A DNA stretch of 64,000 nucleotides, taken from Fundidesulfovibrio putealis DSM 16056 (GTDB lineage Bacteria > Desulfobacterota > Desulfovibrionia > Desulfovibrionales > Desulfovibrionaceae). Position 1 is the stretch's first letter. Each line of letters opens with the position of its first letter. The stretch spans positions 124,001 through 188,000 of the forward strand of contig NZ_AUBQ01000006.1 of assembly GCF_000429325.1 (NCBI RefSeq), written 5' to 3'. Of this stretch, positions 1-9,106 are shown one piece after another. The notes under the pieces were generated by a model, which saw only the letters and a program-made list of their open reading frames with translations, searched no databases and was not told the DNA's origin. The translations under genes and the position numbers were made by a program.

Positions 1-174
1 TTTTTGAGATATGCAGGGTGCATTAATAAATACTTGGTATAGCGTCTAATTTTTACTCAGACAAAAGGGCATGTTCCTTGCTTCAAGATGGCAGAGCGCA
101 TCATTTTGACAAGAAGATGGCTCATTTTTCCCGCGGTAATTCAGTAGTAACAATCAACCCTTGAGGACGTACCC

Positions 175-1092
175 ATGTTGATGAACGACACTATTGCTCG
201 TGCTCTTTTTGGACGCAGTTGTGCCATTCGCGACCTTGATGACCCGCCAGGCCACCAGCTCAACCCGCCTGTGCACGATACGGAAGCTGCCGACTCCAAT
301 ATGACAACCGAGGATCTGTACCGGATGCAACGCATGCAGAAGTCATCTCTGCTTGAAAGCAGGCTTGGGGGGATAGAGAATCCAAACATCAAGGCCGCCG
401 AACATATCGAGGAATACAAACAGGCTTTCAGGCTCGTCCACGACGAGTACGCCGACAGCGGGTATGTCGAGCCTACTCCCGAGCATCCGTTCCACTACTC
501 GGTCCACAGCTTCCTCCCGGAAACGCGCGTCTTCATTTTCCAGTCGCGCCGCCAAGTCCTGGCCACGCTGACCCAGATCTTCGACACAAACGGATTCGGG
601 CTGCCCATGGACGCCCTCTACGGGAAGGAGCTCGACAACCTGCGGCGAAAAAATCGGCGGATAACGGAGCTGTCCGCCCTGGTAACATCCAGGCCGTTCC
701 GCATGAGGAACCTCATACTGCACCTGTGCAAGGCCATGTTCGACCATTCGCGCGCCAGCCGCGTGGATGACATCTGCATCATGGTAAACCCCAAGCACCT
801 GCGATTCTACACAAAGATCCTTCTGTTCGAGCAGTTCGGCCCCGAATTGTTTTACGAGAAGGTTCAGGCCCCGGCGATCCCCCTTCGCATAGACATGAAC
901 CACATCGAGGAATGCTTGCAGGAAAAGTACGGGCGGTTCGGTCGGGCCGCGAACCTCCACGCCTTCTTCTGCGGCTCGGCCGACGCATCGGGGGGAGTGG
1001 GTCCCGTAGCTCGTGCGTTCGATATCCGCACTCCATCCCGGGACGTTCTGAGCTTCTTCCGCTGCCCCCAGGAGCACTCCCTGGCCGCGTAA
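175..1092 (+). CDS. FeeM-like N-acyltransferase domain protein
   Basis: A 305-residue soluble protein. Residues about 100-245 have the layout of the FeeM / exosortase-associated acyltransferase family, a GNAT-like fold that uses acyl-ACP to make N-acyl amino acids: a stretch on loading a chain and inspecting an incoming glycine-rich loop (GFGLPMDALYGKEL), then a helix-rich core and a late strand ending in RIDM. The first 60 residues are unlike the family and probably variable. The start is ATG after TTGAGGAC at good spacing; a second in-frame ATG lies two codons on. It stands alone, followed by a strong hairpin terminator. Family assignment rests on motif resemblance only; the acyl donor and acceptor cannot be told from sequence, and a general GNAT enzyme is the alternative. 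Confidence 0.55.
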   Translation: MLMNDTIARALFGRSCAIRDLDDPPGHQLNPPVHDTEAADSNMTTEDLYRMQRMQKSSLLESRLGGIENPNIKAAEHIEEYKQAFRLVHDEYADSGYVEPTPEHPFHYSVHSFLPETRVFIFQSRRQVLATLTQIFDTNGFGLPMDALYGKELDNLRRKNRRITELSALVTSRPFRMRNLILHLCKAMFDHSRASRVDDICIMVNPKHLRFYTKILLFEQFGPELFYEKVQAPAIPLRIDMNHIEECLQEKYGRFGRAANLHAFFCGSADASGGVGPVARAFDIRTPSRDVLSFFRCPQEHSLAA

Positions 1093-1132
1093 AATAACAG
1101 CGCAAGCAGTTCCATTCTGGCAGGCAGAACGG

Positions 1133-1172
1133 GGCAAAAGGCCTGAACGTTTCAACGTCCAGGCCTTTTGCC
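1133..1172 (+). terminator. Hairpin terminator after the FeeM-like gene
   Basis: Near-perfect inverted repeat: GGCAAAAGGCCTG pairs with CAGGCCTTTTGCC, extended by ACGTT/AACGT around a two-base loop. The arms end in A/T runs on both sides, so it may terminate both the FeeM-like gene and the convergent methyltransferase gene that ends at 1221. Confidence 0.75.
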
Positions 1173-1220
1173 ATGATGGCCCGACAGAAGCGGGGGAAGA
1201 AGGAGGGCGCGACTCTGTTC

Positions 1221-1979
1221 TTACGGATTCTTCGCCAGGAAGGGGCAGAACGACAGGGCCGCCGCGCCAAGGCGCGTGGCGGCCCCGCGTCCTTCGTAGA
1301 GCACCAGCGGAGGGAGGGCGCGAAGCCCTGTTCCGGCGTTCTTGACGGCCTCCAGCAGCACCAGCCGCGCGGGTTCCTCCAGGCGTGAATGCACCATCCG
1401 CAGCCGTTTGGGCGCAAGCCTTGCCGCCTCGCATCCCGTCATCAATTCAGACAGCCGCTCAGCCGGGAACACCATGGCCAGGGCTCCCTTGTTGGCCAAT
1501 AGCCAGGACGCCGCAGCCAGGAAGTCCTGAAGGCTCCCCTGCGCCTCGAACCGGGCCTGGGTGCGCGATTCGTCCTGGCAGGAGAGGCCCGTGCCCAGCC
1601 TGCGGTAGGGGGGATTGGCCAGCGCCAGTCCGAAGGACTCCGGAGGTAGCACCTCGCGGATGCGCGTCACGTCTGCGGTCATGGCCGTGAAGCGGCCTGC
1701 GAGTCCGAGATGCGCGGCGTTGGCCGTGGCGGCCTGGGTCATGGCCGGGTCGATGTCCAGGCCCAGGGCCTCGCGCGGCGAGTCGTGGGCCAGCAGGGCG
1801 GCCAGGGCGGCCACGCCGCAGCCCGCGCCCAAATCGGCAATGCGGACGTTCTTCTTGGGGAGCACGAACGAGGCCAGCAGCAGCGGGTCCAGGGAGAACC
1901 GGTAGCCGTCCTCAGGCTGGAACAGGCCATTGGGGAAGGCCTCGCGCGCTTCCTGAACGCCGGGTGCGTCGCAGGTCAT
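1221..1979 (-). CDS. TrmN6-like tRNA/N6-adenine methyltransferase
   Basis: A 252-residue class I SAM-dependent methyltransferase. GAGCG at residues 51-55 is the SAM-binding motif I and NPPY at 122-125 is the catalytic motif of N6-adenine and N5-glutamine methyltransferases. The opening segment, with FQPEDGYRFSLDPLLLASFV, is typical of the TrmN6/YfiC family that methylates A37 of tRNA1(Val). It starts ten bases after the end of murJ on the same strand, so the two are probably cotranscribed. The substrate is inferred from family resemblance; other RNA or protein targets are possible. Confidence 0.8.
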   Translation of the reverse strand: MTCDAPGVQEAREAFPNGLFQPEDGYRFSLDPLLLASFVLPKKNVRIADLGAGCGVAALAALLAHDSPREALGLDIDPAMTQAATANAAHLGLAGRFTAMTADVTRIREVLPPESFGLALANPPYRRLGTGLSCQDESRTQARFEAQGSLQDFLAAASWLLANKGALAMVFPAERLSELMTGCEAARLAPKRLRMVHSRLEEPARLVLLEAVKNAGTGLRALPPLVLYEGRGAATRLGAAALSFCPFLAKNP

Positions 1980-1988
1980 GCGGGCTGC

Positions 1989-3530
1989 TCAGGCCGGGGT
2001 GCGCCGTCTGGCGATGCGTTTTTTGATGAAGTCCATGAGCATGTCCGCCTCGTGCACCCGAAGCGCCACGGCCATCCCTATGTACGCCACGGCCCACACC
2101 ACGATCAGCGCCAGGGCGGCGTAGTTGTTCACCGGCGTGAGATACGCGCCGACGCCGATAAGGAGACTCAAGCCCGCGCTGATCCACGTGGTGCGCGAAA
2201 GCTCCGCCCAGGGGCCGACCTTGGCGCGCAGGGCGCGTCCCAGCAGCCAGACGTTCAGCCAGGATGACAGCGAGGTGGCCAGGGCCAGCCCCACAAGATC
2301 AAGCGGGAACATGAGCGCCGCGCCCAGGGCGATGTTGGCGATCACGCTTATGAATCCGGCCCGCACCGGGGTTTTGGTGTCGTGCAGGGCGTAGAAGGCC
2401 GAGACCAGCGGGCGCACGCAGGCAAAGGCGGGCAGGCCCACGGCGTAGGCCATGAGCGCCGCCGAGGTTGCCTGGGCCGCCTCCGGAGTGAAGGCCCCGC
2501 GCCCGAACAACACCACCACCATGGGGTGGGCCAGGGCCATGAGCCCCGCCGTGGCAGGCAGGCAGATGAACAGGGTCAGGCTCATGGAGGCCGAGAGCGT
2601 GTGCTTGAATTCGGGCATCTGACCGCTCGCGCTGAGGCGCGCCAGGCTCGGCAGGGCTACCGTGCCGATGGCCGCCCCGAACACCCCCAGCGGGAACTGC
2701 ACCAGCCGGTCTGCGTAGTAGAGCGCCGAGATGGACCCCGCCGCCAGAAACGAGGCCAGAAGCGTCCCCACCACGATGTTCAGCTGGTAGACCGCCGCCC
2801 CGAACACCGTGGGCAGCATGAGCTTGCCCATGCGCACCACGCCCTCGTCGAGGAACTTCCAGGGGCCGATCCAGCGGAACCCGAAGCGTTTGAGCGCCGG
2901 GTGCTGCATGTACATCTGCCCCATGCCGCCCACCAGCACCGACCACGCCAGGGCGTGGGGCACGTCCAGTCCGAACAGCCAAGCCACGCCGCAGCCGATG
3001 ATGATGACGGTGTTCAGCTCGCTGGTGGCCAGGGCCGGGGCCAGGAAATGCCCCATGGAATTGAGCGCGCCCATGCACAGGGCCACGATGGATATCTGGA
3101 TGATGTAGGGGAAGACGATGCGCACCAGCTGGACGGTGAGTTCCATCTGCTCCGGGTTGTCCGCGAAGCCGGGCGCAATGAGCATGGTCAGCGGCCTGGC
3201 GAAGAGGATTGCCAGCACGGTCACCGCTCCAAGGATGCACAAGAGCCAGACCAGGGCCGAGCGGGTCATGGCGAAGGCGGCCTCGTCGCCCTTTTCCTGG
3301 CGAAGGCTCGAGAACACGGGCACGAAGGCCATGGTCATGGAGCCTTCGGCGAACAGGCGGCGCAGGGTGTTGGGCAGGCGGTAGGCCACGTAGAAGGCGT
3401 CGGCGGCAGGCCCGGCCCCAAGTACGGACGCGACGATGACGTCGCGGAAAAAGCCCAGAACGCGCGACAGGAGCGTTGCCGCTCCCACCACAGAGGCGTT
3501 TTTCGCGATGGATTTGACGTGGTCTGTCAT
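1989..3530 (-). CDS. murJ: Lipid II flippase MurJ
   Basis: A 513-residue polytopic inner-membrane protein of the MVF/MurJ family, which moves lipid II across the inner membrane for peptidoglycan synthesis. The N-terminus (GAATLLSRVLGFFRDVIVA) is the family signature, followed by about fourteen hydrophobic segments, with conserved RLPNTLRRLFAEGSM after the first pair. Length matches the family. It lies just upstream of the methyltransferase gene on the minus strand with a short gap. Confidence 0.95.
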   Translation of the reverse strand: MTDHVKSIAKNASVVGAATLLSRVLGFFRDVIVASVLGAGPAADAFYVAYRLPNTLRRLFAEGSMTMAFVPVFSSLRQEKGDEAAFAMTRSALVWLLCILGAVTVLAILFARPLTMLIAPGFADNPEQMELTVQLVRIVFPYIIQISIVALCMGALNSMGHFLAPALATSELNTVIIIGCGVAWLFGLDVPHALAWSVLVGGMGQMYMQHPALKRFGFRWIGPWKFLDEGVVRMGKLMLPTVFGAAVYQLNIVVGTLLASFLAAGSISALYYADRLVQFPLGVFGAAIGTVALPSLARLSASGQMPEFKHTLSASMSLTLFICLPATAGLMALAHPMVVVLFGRGAFTPEAAQATSAALMAYAVGLPAFACVRPLVSAFYALHDTKTPVRAGFISVIANIALGAALMFPLDLVGLALATSLSSWLNVWLLGRALRAKVGPWAELSRTTWISAGLSLLIGVGAYLTPVNNYAALALIVVWAVAYIGMAVALRVHEADMLMDFIKKRIARRRTPA

Positions 3531-3634
3531 GGCGGCGCGACCTTAGAGCAAAGGGTCAGGCGCGTCCAGGCGCACAGAGGCCTCAAGGCGCTGCGCCGTT
3601 CGGCCAGGGCGGCCTTGAAAAAGCCGCACGCCGC

Positions 3635-5101
3635 CTACCAGAAGATGCTCCGGAAGCGGTCCAGGAGGCTCTGGGTCGATTCGGCCGTATCGGCCTGGGT
3701 GCTGGCGCGCATTTTGTTCACGCGCTCCTGGAAGATCCGGGTCACGTTGCTCACCAGGATGGGGTTCTTCTCAAGCACTCCCCGGAACGCCTCGCGGTCG
3801 ATCTCCAGGCAGGACACCGGCTCAAGCGCGGTCACGTCTGCAAGCCTGGGCTCTCCGGTCAGCATGGCCATCTCGCCGAACACGTCGCCGGGGCCGAGCT
3901 TTGACAGTTCGTTCCCGTCGATGCTCACGGACACATGCCCGGCCACCAGGATGAACATGGTGGTCCCGGTCTGGCCGCGCTCCATGATGGAGGCTTCGGG
4001 CAGGAACGTGCGGATGGCCGCGCACTGGGCCAGCAGGTCCAGTTCGTCCGGCTGCATTCCCGCGAACAGGCCGACGCCTCCCACCAGCTTGAGCACGTCG
4101 CCGGGGGCCGCGCAGGTGGCTTTGCGCGCGCCGGAGAGCTGGCGGCGGCGCATGGGAATCTCGATGCACTGCTTCTTGAATTCGTACCAGACCAGGGAGA
4201 GCACCTCGCTGCGCGCGGCCACGGTGTCGTTGAAGTCCTCCACGAAGAAGACCATGCGGTAGGTGATCTGGTCCGGGTCGATCTCGGCGACGCGCACCCT
4301 GGGCGGCGGCTGCTTGGCCACCAGCTGCGCCTTGCGCAACACCTCTTCCAGGGCGCTCTTCACCTTGACCGGGGGCACGTTCACCGGGGCGGGCACGCTC
4401 ACGGCCATGTTGCTCAGCGGTATCGGCTCGCTCAGGTTGACCACGCGGTCCTTGGCGATGGCGTTGTTGGGGATGAGCACCTGATTCTGGCTGAAGGTGA
4501 CCAGCTTGGTGTAGCGCCAGGTGATCTCCACCACCTGGCCTTCCAGGTCGCCCACCTTGATCCAATCGCCGGTCTTGAAGGGCTTTTCCGTCTGGATCAG
4601 GAGCCCCGACAGCAGGCTCCCGATGGTGTCCTGCATGGAGAAGCCGATCACGGCGGTGATGATGGCAGAAGACGTCAGGATGGAGCCCACGTCCACGTTC
4701 AGGACGTTTCGAAGGCCCAGGCCGAGGAGCACCAGGGCCGCCACGAAGGAGAGCAGGTTCAAAAAAATCTTGTTGACCGGCCGGCGCTTGATGCGCGTGA
4801 GGTACACACCCGCGTAGAGGTCGTGCAGGACGGCCCGGAAGGCCATCCACAGGAACACGCCCAGGAGGATGTCCATGGGCACTGCCCAGACGCCCTTGAG
4901 CACGCGCACGTCCAGAACCCGCAGGGCGGCCATGGCGGTCAGCCATTTGCACAGCGACAGGATGGCCACGCCTTTGTCGCGCAGGCGCCACTGCGCCGCC
5001 TGGAGGGCGATGGTGGCCAGGGTCAGGGCGGCGGTCAGGGTCAGGTCGGCCGGGGCGGCTTCGTACAGGGTCAGCGCGAGGTCTTTCAGGGGGGTTGCCA
5101 T
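3635..5101 (-). CDS. MscS-type channel fused to a cNMP-binding domain
   Basis: A 488-residue protein. Several N-terminal membrane helices lead into an MscS pore and beta domain (GFSMQDTIGSLLSGL, then PNNAIAKDRVVNLS), and the C-terminal 140 residues form a cyclic-nucleotide-binding fold (FGEMAMLTGEPRLADVTALE). This is the architecture of bacterial cyclic-nucleotide-gated MscS-related channels. The open frame extends 33 codons further upstream to 5200, but ATG at 5101 (MATPLKDLAL) is preferred because the extra stretch is basic, unfamily-like and would overlap the divergent tatD gene. Ligand identity (cAMP or cGMP) and gating mode are not visible. Confidence 0.87.
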   Translation of the reverse strand: MATPLKDLALTLYEAAPADLTLTAALTLATIALQAAQWRLRDKGVAILSLCKWLTAMAALRVLDVRVLKGVWAVPMDILLGVFLWMAFRAVLHDLYAGVYLTRIKRRPVNKIFLNLLSFVAALVLLGLGLRNVLNVDVGSILTSSAIITAVIGFSMQDTIGSLLSGLLIQTEKPFKTGDWIKVGDLEGQVVEITWRYTKLVTFSQNQVLIPNNAIAKDRVVNLSEPIPLSNMAVSVPAPVNVPPVKVKSALEEVLRKAQLVAKQPPPRVRVAEIDPDQITYRMVFFVEDFNDTVAARSEVLSLVWYEFKKQCIEIPMRRRQLSGARKATCAAPGDVLKLVGGVGLFAGMQPDELDLLAQCAAIRTFLPEASIMERGQTGTTMFILVAGHVSVSIDGNELSKLGPGDVFGEMAMLTGEPRLADVTALEPVSCLEIDREAFRGVLEKNPILVSNVTRIFQERVNKMRASTQADTAESTQSLLDRFRSIFW

Positions 5102-5183
5102 GGGTGGGGAGTGTATCGTCACTGTTCGGCAAGGCAACGGTTTTTTCTTGCCGGGAGGCCGCGCGGCGAGGTACCCGCCCTGC

Positions 5184-6011
5184 GTGTCCAAAAAGAACAA
5201 AGAACGCCCCCTGCCCGAGTCCCTGGAGCTGCCCTGCGTCGGCGTGGAGACCCACGCCCACCTGGACTACAAACGCCTGGACCCCGAAAACCTGCCCCTG
5301 GTGCTTGAGCGCGCCGCACGCGCAGGCATAGCGCGCATCGGCAACGTCTTCCTGGGCCTTGAGGCCTACCAGGCCAACGCCCCGGTCTTCGCCGCCCATC
5401 CCCAGGTGTTTTTCCTTTTGGGCGTCCATCCCAACGACGCCGCCCAGTCCGACCTGCGCCACGTGGCGGACATGGCCGCCCTGTTCGCGGCAGACCCCAA
5501 CCTGAAAGCCGTCGGCGAGATCGGGCTGGACTTCTACTGGGACGAGACCCCCCGCGACGTGCAGGACCGGTTCTTCCGGGAGCAACTGGCCCTGGCGCGC
5601 GAACTTGACAGGCCCGTGGCCGTGCACAGCCGCGACGCCCACGCCGAAACGCTTGCGGTGCTTGACGAGTCGGGCTTTCCGGGCGAGCGGGTGCTGTGGC
5701 ACTGTTTCGGGGGCGGGCCGGACCTGGCGGGCGAGTTGTCCCGGCGGGGCTACACGGTGTCCATCCCAGGCCCCGTGACCTACTCGAAGAACGAAGCCCT
5801 GCGCGAGGCGGTCGCGCTGCTGGACATGTCGCGGCTGGTGCTGGAGTCCGACGCGCCCTTCCTGACCCCGGAACCGTACCGGGGACGCCCCAACGAACCG
5901 GCCTACAACGTGTTCACTGCCCAGACCGTGGCCCGCGTGAAGGGCCTGGAGACGCGCGACGTCTGGGAGCGGACCGCAGACAACGCACGGCGCTTCTTCG
6001 GGCTGGAGTAG
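5184..6011 (+). CDS. tatD: TatD family metal-dependent hydrolase
   Basis: A 275-residue TatD-family deoxyribonuclease-like TIM barrel. The first metal ligands are in ETHAHLDY near the N-terminus; GVHPNDA, GEIGLDFYW, VHSRDAH, LWHCFGG and LESDAPFL follow in the usual order. I chose GTG at 5184 because it is preceded by GGCGAGG and places the HxH motif at the usual distance from the start. It is divergent from the MscS-cNMP gene with about 80 bases between starts. Members act in 3'-5' DNA/RNA trimming and quality control. Confidence 0.9.
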   Translation: MSKKNKERPLPESLELPCVGVETHAHLDYKRLDPENLPLVLERAARAGIARIGNVFLGLEAYQANAPVFAAHPQVFFLLGVHPNDAAQSDLRHVADMAALFAADPNLKAVGEIGLDFYWDETPRDVQDRFFREQLALARELDRPVAVHSRDAHAETLAVLDESGFPGERVLWHCFGGGPDLAGELSRRGYTVSIPGPVTYSKNEALREAVALLDMSRLVLESDAPFLTPEPYRGRPNEPAYNVFTAQTVARVKGLETRDVWERTADNARRFFGLE

Positions 6012-6029
6012 GCGGGATTTTGGCCGAAA

Positions 6030-6284
6030 CTAGTCCCTGTTCCTCACGTCTGCGCGCCAGCTGTTGAGCGGCGCGCAGCATCCCTCGCCCATGGCCAGCA
6101 ACTCCCGATAGGTCTTCTCGCTGGAGAGCCTGCACCGGTAGAGCGACAAATCGACATCCCAGAAGACTTCCGGACAGCGCTCCCTGTACCCGTGCAGTTG
6201 GAGCGATTCACGGCATTGGTCCGTCAGGCAGCACCAGCCGCAGCCCACGCAGGGGCGCGGCTCCAGGGCGGGCATGCCGGACAT
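6030..6284 (-). CDS. Small cysteine-cluster protein (YkgJ-like)
   Basis: An 84-residue soluble protein with a CxxCxxCC cluster at residues 12-19 and four further cysteines, consistent with a YkgJ-type metal or Fe-S cluster protein. I placed the start at the internal ATG at 6284, since the frame upstream to 6467 is proline/arginine-rich and looks non-coding. No strong ribosome site is visible, so the start is uncertain. It converges on tatD. Function unknown. Confidence 0.55.
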   Translation of the reverse strand: MSGMPALEPRPCVGCGWCCLTDQCRESLQLHGYRERCPEVFWDVDLSLYRCRLSSEKTYRELLAMGEGCCAPLNSWRADVRNRD

Positions 6285-6605
6285 GTCGGGGCCGTCGCCC
6301 CAGGTGGTCAGGGTGTAAGCAGATGGTCTGCCTGGCCAGCGGGTGTGCCTGCCATATGCGATCGGCGGACGGCCCCGGCGCTGAGGCGGGGCGGATGATG
6401 TGCGGTTCTCATGGACATGATGGCCGAGCCTAGCACCGCGCCGTGCACGCGGCAATCCCGCAGGCACACTTCTTTCCAGACCCGGTCTGTTTTCTTTATA
6501 GGCCCTCGCAAGAGTAGGGATTCCCCTACTGGACGCCTGTCATGATAGGGCACTATATAGAGATTAATGTTCTAAGATTGTCTGACGGAACTGAGGAGCG
6601 GCAGC

Positions 6606-7007
6606 GTGCACATCATGATAGTGGAGAACGATCTCATCTCCGCCTTCCATGTCGCGGAAATCGTCAAGCGCGGCGGCCATGACGTGACCATGGCCGAAGA
6701 GCTCTATTGTCTGGACGAGATAAAGGGGCACGGGGCCATCGACGTGGTGATCACGGACATCTTCCTGCAGAACACTTCCGGGCTTCAGATCGTGCTGGAC
6801 GTGAAGAAATTCAACCCGGACATCAAGGTGGTGGCCATGTCCTCCGGCGGCGTGTCCCGCAACTTCGACTACCTCGATTACGCCGTGGAATTCGGAGCCG
6901 ACGCCGTGGTGCGAAAGCCCGTGGACGCGGCCTGCCTCATCAGCCTGCTGGAGCGGCTCGGTCCCCGCGCCTGCGACCGGCAGCCTTCGCCTCCCATCAT
7001 CTGCTAG
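6606..7007 (+). CDS. Stand-alone response-regulator receiver protein
   Basis: A 133-residue single-domain receiver protein. Acidic pocket residues lie in VENDL, the phospho-acceptor is D51 (VVITDIF), the switch Ser is at 79-80 and the conserved Lys is K104 (VRKPVD). There is no output domain, so it should work by protein contact, as CheY/Spo0F-type proteins do. The start is GTG, preceded by GAGGAG at nine bases. No kinase gene is adjacent. A palindromic spacer element (7073-7098) follows the gene. Confidence 0.85.
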   Translation: MHIMIVENDLISAFHVAEIVKRGGHDVTMAEELYCLDEIKGHGAIDVVITDIFLQNTSGLQIVLDVKKFNPDIKVVAMSSGGVSRNFDYLDYAVEFGADAVVRKPVDAACLISLLERLGPRACDRQPSPPIIC

Positions 7008-7059
7008 CGCGGCGTCCTCGAAATACCTTCAAACAGTTTACAAGCCTAACCAGAAAATC

Positions 7060-7120
7060 TTGTATTATGTTAGCGAAAAACGAGTTCATGTTTTTCGCAA
7101 ACTCGAAACGAGCCAGCCGG
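7060..7120 (+). repeat. Dispersed palindromic spacer element, copy 1
   Basis: The core 7073-7098 is GCGAAAAAC, an eight-base loop, then GTTTTTCGC. About 60 bases around it, including TGTATTATGTT upstream and CGAAACGAGC downstream, resemble the element at 43590-43655. It lies between the receiver gene and the convergent gene ending at 7172. A weak bidirectional terminator role is possible. Confidence 0.6.
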
Positions 7121-7171
7121 TTTCAAGCCGCGCGTCCCTGGCCGCTGAAACCCGAGTAGGCGGCGAAAGAT

Positions 7172-8188
7172 TCAGAACGATCCGGACCCAGGCGGAATCC
7201 TCCCTCCGCCAAGCGCCGAGATCATGGCCTCGCCTTCCCTGTCCGATTCCACGTCCACCTCGCCCAGGTCCACCTCCGTAAGCCCCGACAGCGTCCAGGC
7301 CGGACAGCCAGCAAGGATGCGGCACACGCCGTCCAGAAGGGCCAGCTGCTCCCTGATGGCGTCCGGATTCATGAGCGGCGCGCGCACCCCCTGGGACATC
7401 ATCACCTCGAAGCTGGACTGCGAAAACACCCGGTTGAACTCCACGGCCCGGCGAAGCTGCGTGGTCAGTTCCAGGTGCCTTGCGCCCAGGAGTTCCGGCA
7501 GGGTCCATGTGTGGCCCCGTTTCGCTTCCCCGGCGTCTGTCGCGAGAGAATCCGGCCCCAAAGAGTCCAGCCAGGCTAGCGTCCAGGCCAGAAGCTCCGG
7601 GGCAGGGAGGTCGAACTGCCCCACGCCGGAATCCCGCGCAGCTCTCTTGCCAAGGCCCGCAAGCAGCCGGGAGACCACTCCCACCCGTGCCGGGTTCCAG
7701 CGCAGCCTGGAGGTGCGCAGCATCACCGCGAGCAACGCCGCCTCCTGCGGGCCGAACAGCTCCCGCAACAGCCGCGAGAGTTCCTCGGGCGGGGAGTCGG
7801 CCAGTTGCAGGCGCTTAACGAACGCCGCCGCGTCTCCGGATTCCAGGAGCAGCGTGAGGCGCTGGCCGCCGGGCAGCAGGATGACGGCGGAGCGGGCGGC
7901 GTCCTCCACGGCTTCGCCCACGGCCCTGGCCTCCTGGGTGGTGCAGCGGGCCGCCAGGGCCAGCGGTTCGATCCGGGCGCGCAGGTCCGCGTCGGGAAAC
8001 AGCAGCATGGCGGCAAGCGTGGCCGCATCGGATGAATCGCGCTGCGCGAGCACTGCGGCGATGGCCTGGGGCGAAGCATCGCCGTGCGTGGACTCGACGG
8101 CGTGCAGGACGTCCTCGTCCTGGCGCAGGCCGTCCTGCAGCTGGGCGATGATGGCCCGGATCAGGGCATCGTGGGCAGAGGTGTTCAT
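7172..8188 (-). CDS. Conserved hypothetical protein, function unknown
   Basis: A 338-residue, leucine- and alanine-rich, probably all-helical soluble protein with no signal peptide or membrane segment. I recognise no domain. The start is taken at ATG 8188 (MNTSAHDALI); a longer frame to 8251 adds 21 unfamily-like residues. It is downstream of the solute-binding-like gene on the same strand with an 82-base gap. Codon use matches the neighbours, so it is likely a genuine lineage-specific gene. Confidence 0.65.
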   Translation of the reverse strand: MNTSAHDALIRAIIAQLQDGLRQDEDVLHAVESTHGDASPQAIAAVLAQRDSSDAATLAAMLLFPDADLRARIEPLALAARCTTQEARAVGEAVEDAARSAVILLPGGQRLTLLLESGDAAAFVKRLQLADSPPEELSRLLRELFGPQEAALLAVMLRTSRLRWNPARVGVVSRLLAGLGKRAARDSGVGQFDLPAPELLAWTLAWLDSLGPDSLATDAGEAKRGHTWTLPELLGARHLELTTQLRRAVEFNRVFSQSSFEVMMSQGVRAPLMNPDAIREQLALLDGVCRILAGCPAWTLSGLTEVDLGEVDVESDREGEAMISALGGGRIPPGSGSF

Positions 8189-8270
8189 GGGGGACCTGCA
8201 TCTGGAGACGCGTTGGAGCGCCGGAAGTTCATTGTTCGCGCCGACTTGCACGGACGCCTTGGCGCCCTCG

Positions 8271-9011
8271 TCAGCTGTCGAGCCTCACCAGCTTCCCGAT
8301 GGCTTCGTCGATGCACCCGATGACATCGGGCGGGGTGGATTTGCTGAACATCAGATACCGGAGGTTGCCTTTGGGCAGGTCGGTCAGCGTCAGCACGTGG
8401 AGCGTGTCCACGGGAATGTTCGCCAGTGCGGCCAGGGTGTCTATTTCCTCCGGGTTGGCCAGCATGAAGTCGAACCGACGTGCGACCAGCATGCGCATGA
8501 GCTGCGCCTGGGTGCCTGACGTCCTCACGGGAGGAACGCGCATCCCGGCGAGCAGGGTGTCCACGGCGTGGCCGTACGCGTAGGACTGGTTGACTCCGAC
8601 GGACAGGTCAGCCTGCTCTACCAACCGGGCCAGAGTGGAGATTCCGGGGGGCGGCATCGTGCCGGACTTCAGGAATACCGCACGAAGCGGTTCGTCCTGA
8701 TAGATGGGCAGGCTGAAGGTCGCGTAGCTTTCCCGGTCCGGGGTCTTGAACCAGCCGACGGTGCAGATAGGCCCCTGATTGGCTTTGACGGTTTCGAGGA
8801 TGCGCCCTGGTGGCATCTCCTGAAACGCATGAGGAACACCCGCCAGCGTGAAGAGGTCCCGCACAAGATTGAGCAGAAGCCCGTCCGGCTGCGCATTGAC
8901 GGTGGTGTAATACGGGGGCCTCTCGAAATAGAGTATATCCAGAGGCTGGGCCGAGACGGTCCCGACCAGGGACATCAGTGCAAGTGTGCCGAAAAGGAGG
9001 AAACGAAGCAT
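8271..9011 (-). CDS. Periplasmic solute-binding-like protein (SBP family 3 type)
   Basis: A 246-residue exported protein. The first 22 residues form a signal peptide ending VSA-Q. The mature part (LDILYFERPPYYT, then a two-lobed pattern with GVNQSYAYG and FMLANPEE) resembles bacterial extracellular solute-binding proteins family 3 as found in Desulfovibrio, here without any transporter genes next to it. ATG at 9011 follows GGAGGTGGCCCC, a clear ribosome site. Ligand unknown; such orphan proteins can be sensors rather than transport components. Confidence 0.7.
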   Translation of the reverse strand: MLRFLLFGTLALMSLVGTVSAQPLDILYFERPPYYTTVNAQPDGLLLNLVRDLFTLAGVPHAFQEMPPGRILETVKANQGPICTVGWFKTPDRESYATFSLPIYQDEPLRAVFLKSGTMPPPGISTLARLVEQADLSVGVNQSYAYGHAVDTLLAGMRVPPVRTSGTQAQLMRMLVARRFDFMLANPEEIDTLAALANIPVDTLHVLTLTDLPKGNLRYLMFSKSTPPDVIGCIDEAIGKLVRLDS

Positions 9012-9106
9012 GGGGCCACCTCCGGCTGAAGAGGGCGCGGCCGGTTGGAGAGGCGCTTCGCGCTTGATACGGCAATGCCGATGCCGGGGCAAGGTGCGGA
9101 AGGGTA

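Noticed and set aside
1-174. Promoter or upstream gene end at the left edge (TTGACA at 106-111)
   Set aside because: No matching -10 at usual spacing; region too short to judge.
2382-4262. 626-codon open frame on the plus strand opposite murJ and the MscS gene
   Set aside because: High-GC antisense shadow: H, G, R and Q-rich product with no domain, while both genes on the other strand are clear.
5102-5200. 33 extra N-terminal residues for the MscS-cNMP protein
   Set aside because: Overlap the tatD start region and look unlike a membrane N-terminus.
3822-5702. 626-codon frame on the minus strand through the MscS and tatD genes
   Set aside because: Arg/Pro/Gly-rich product and overlap with two sure genes.
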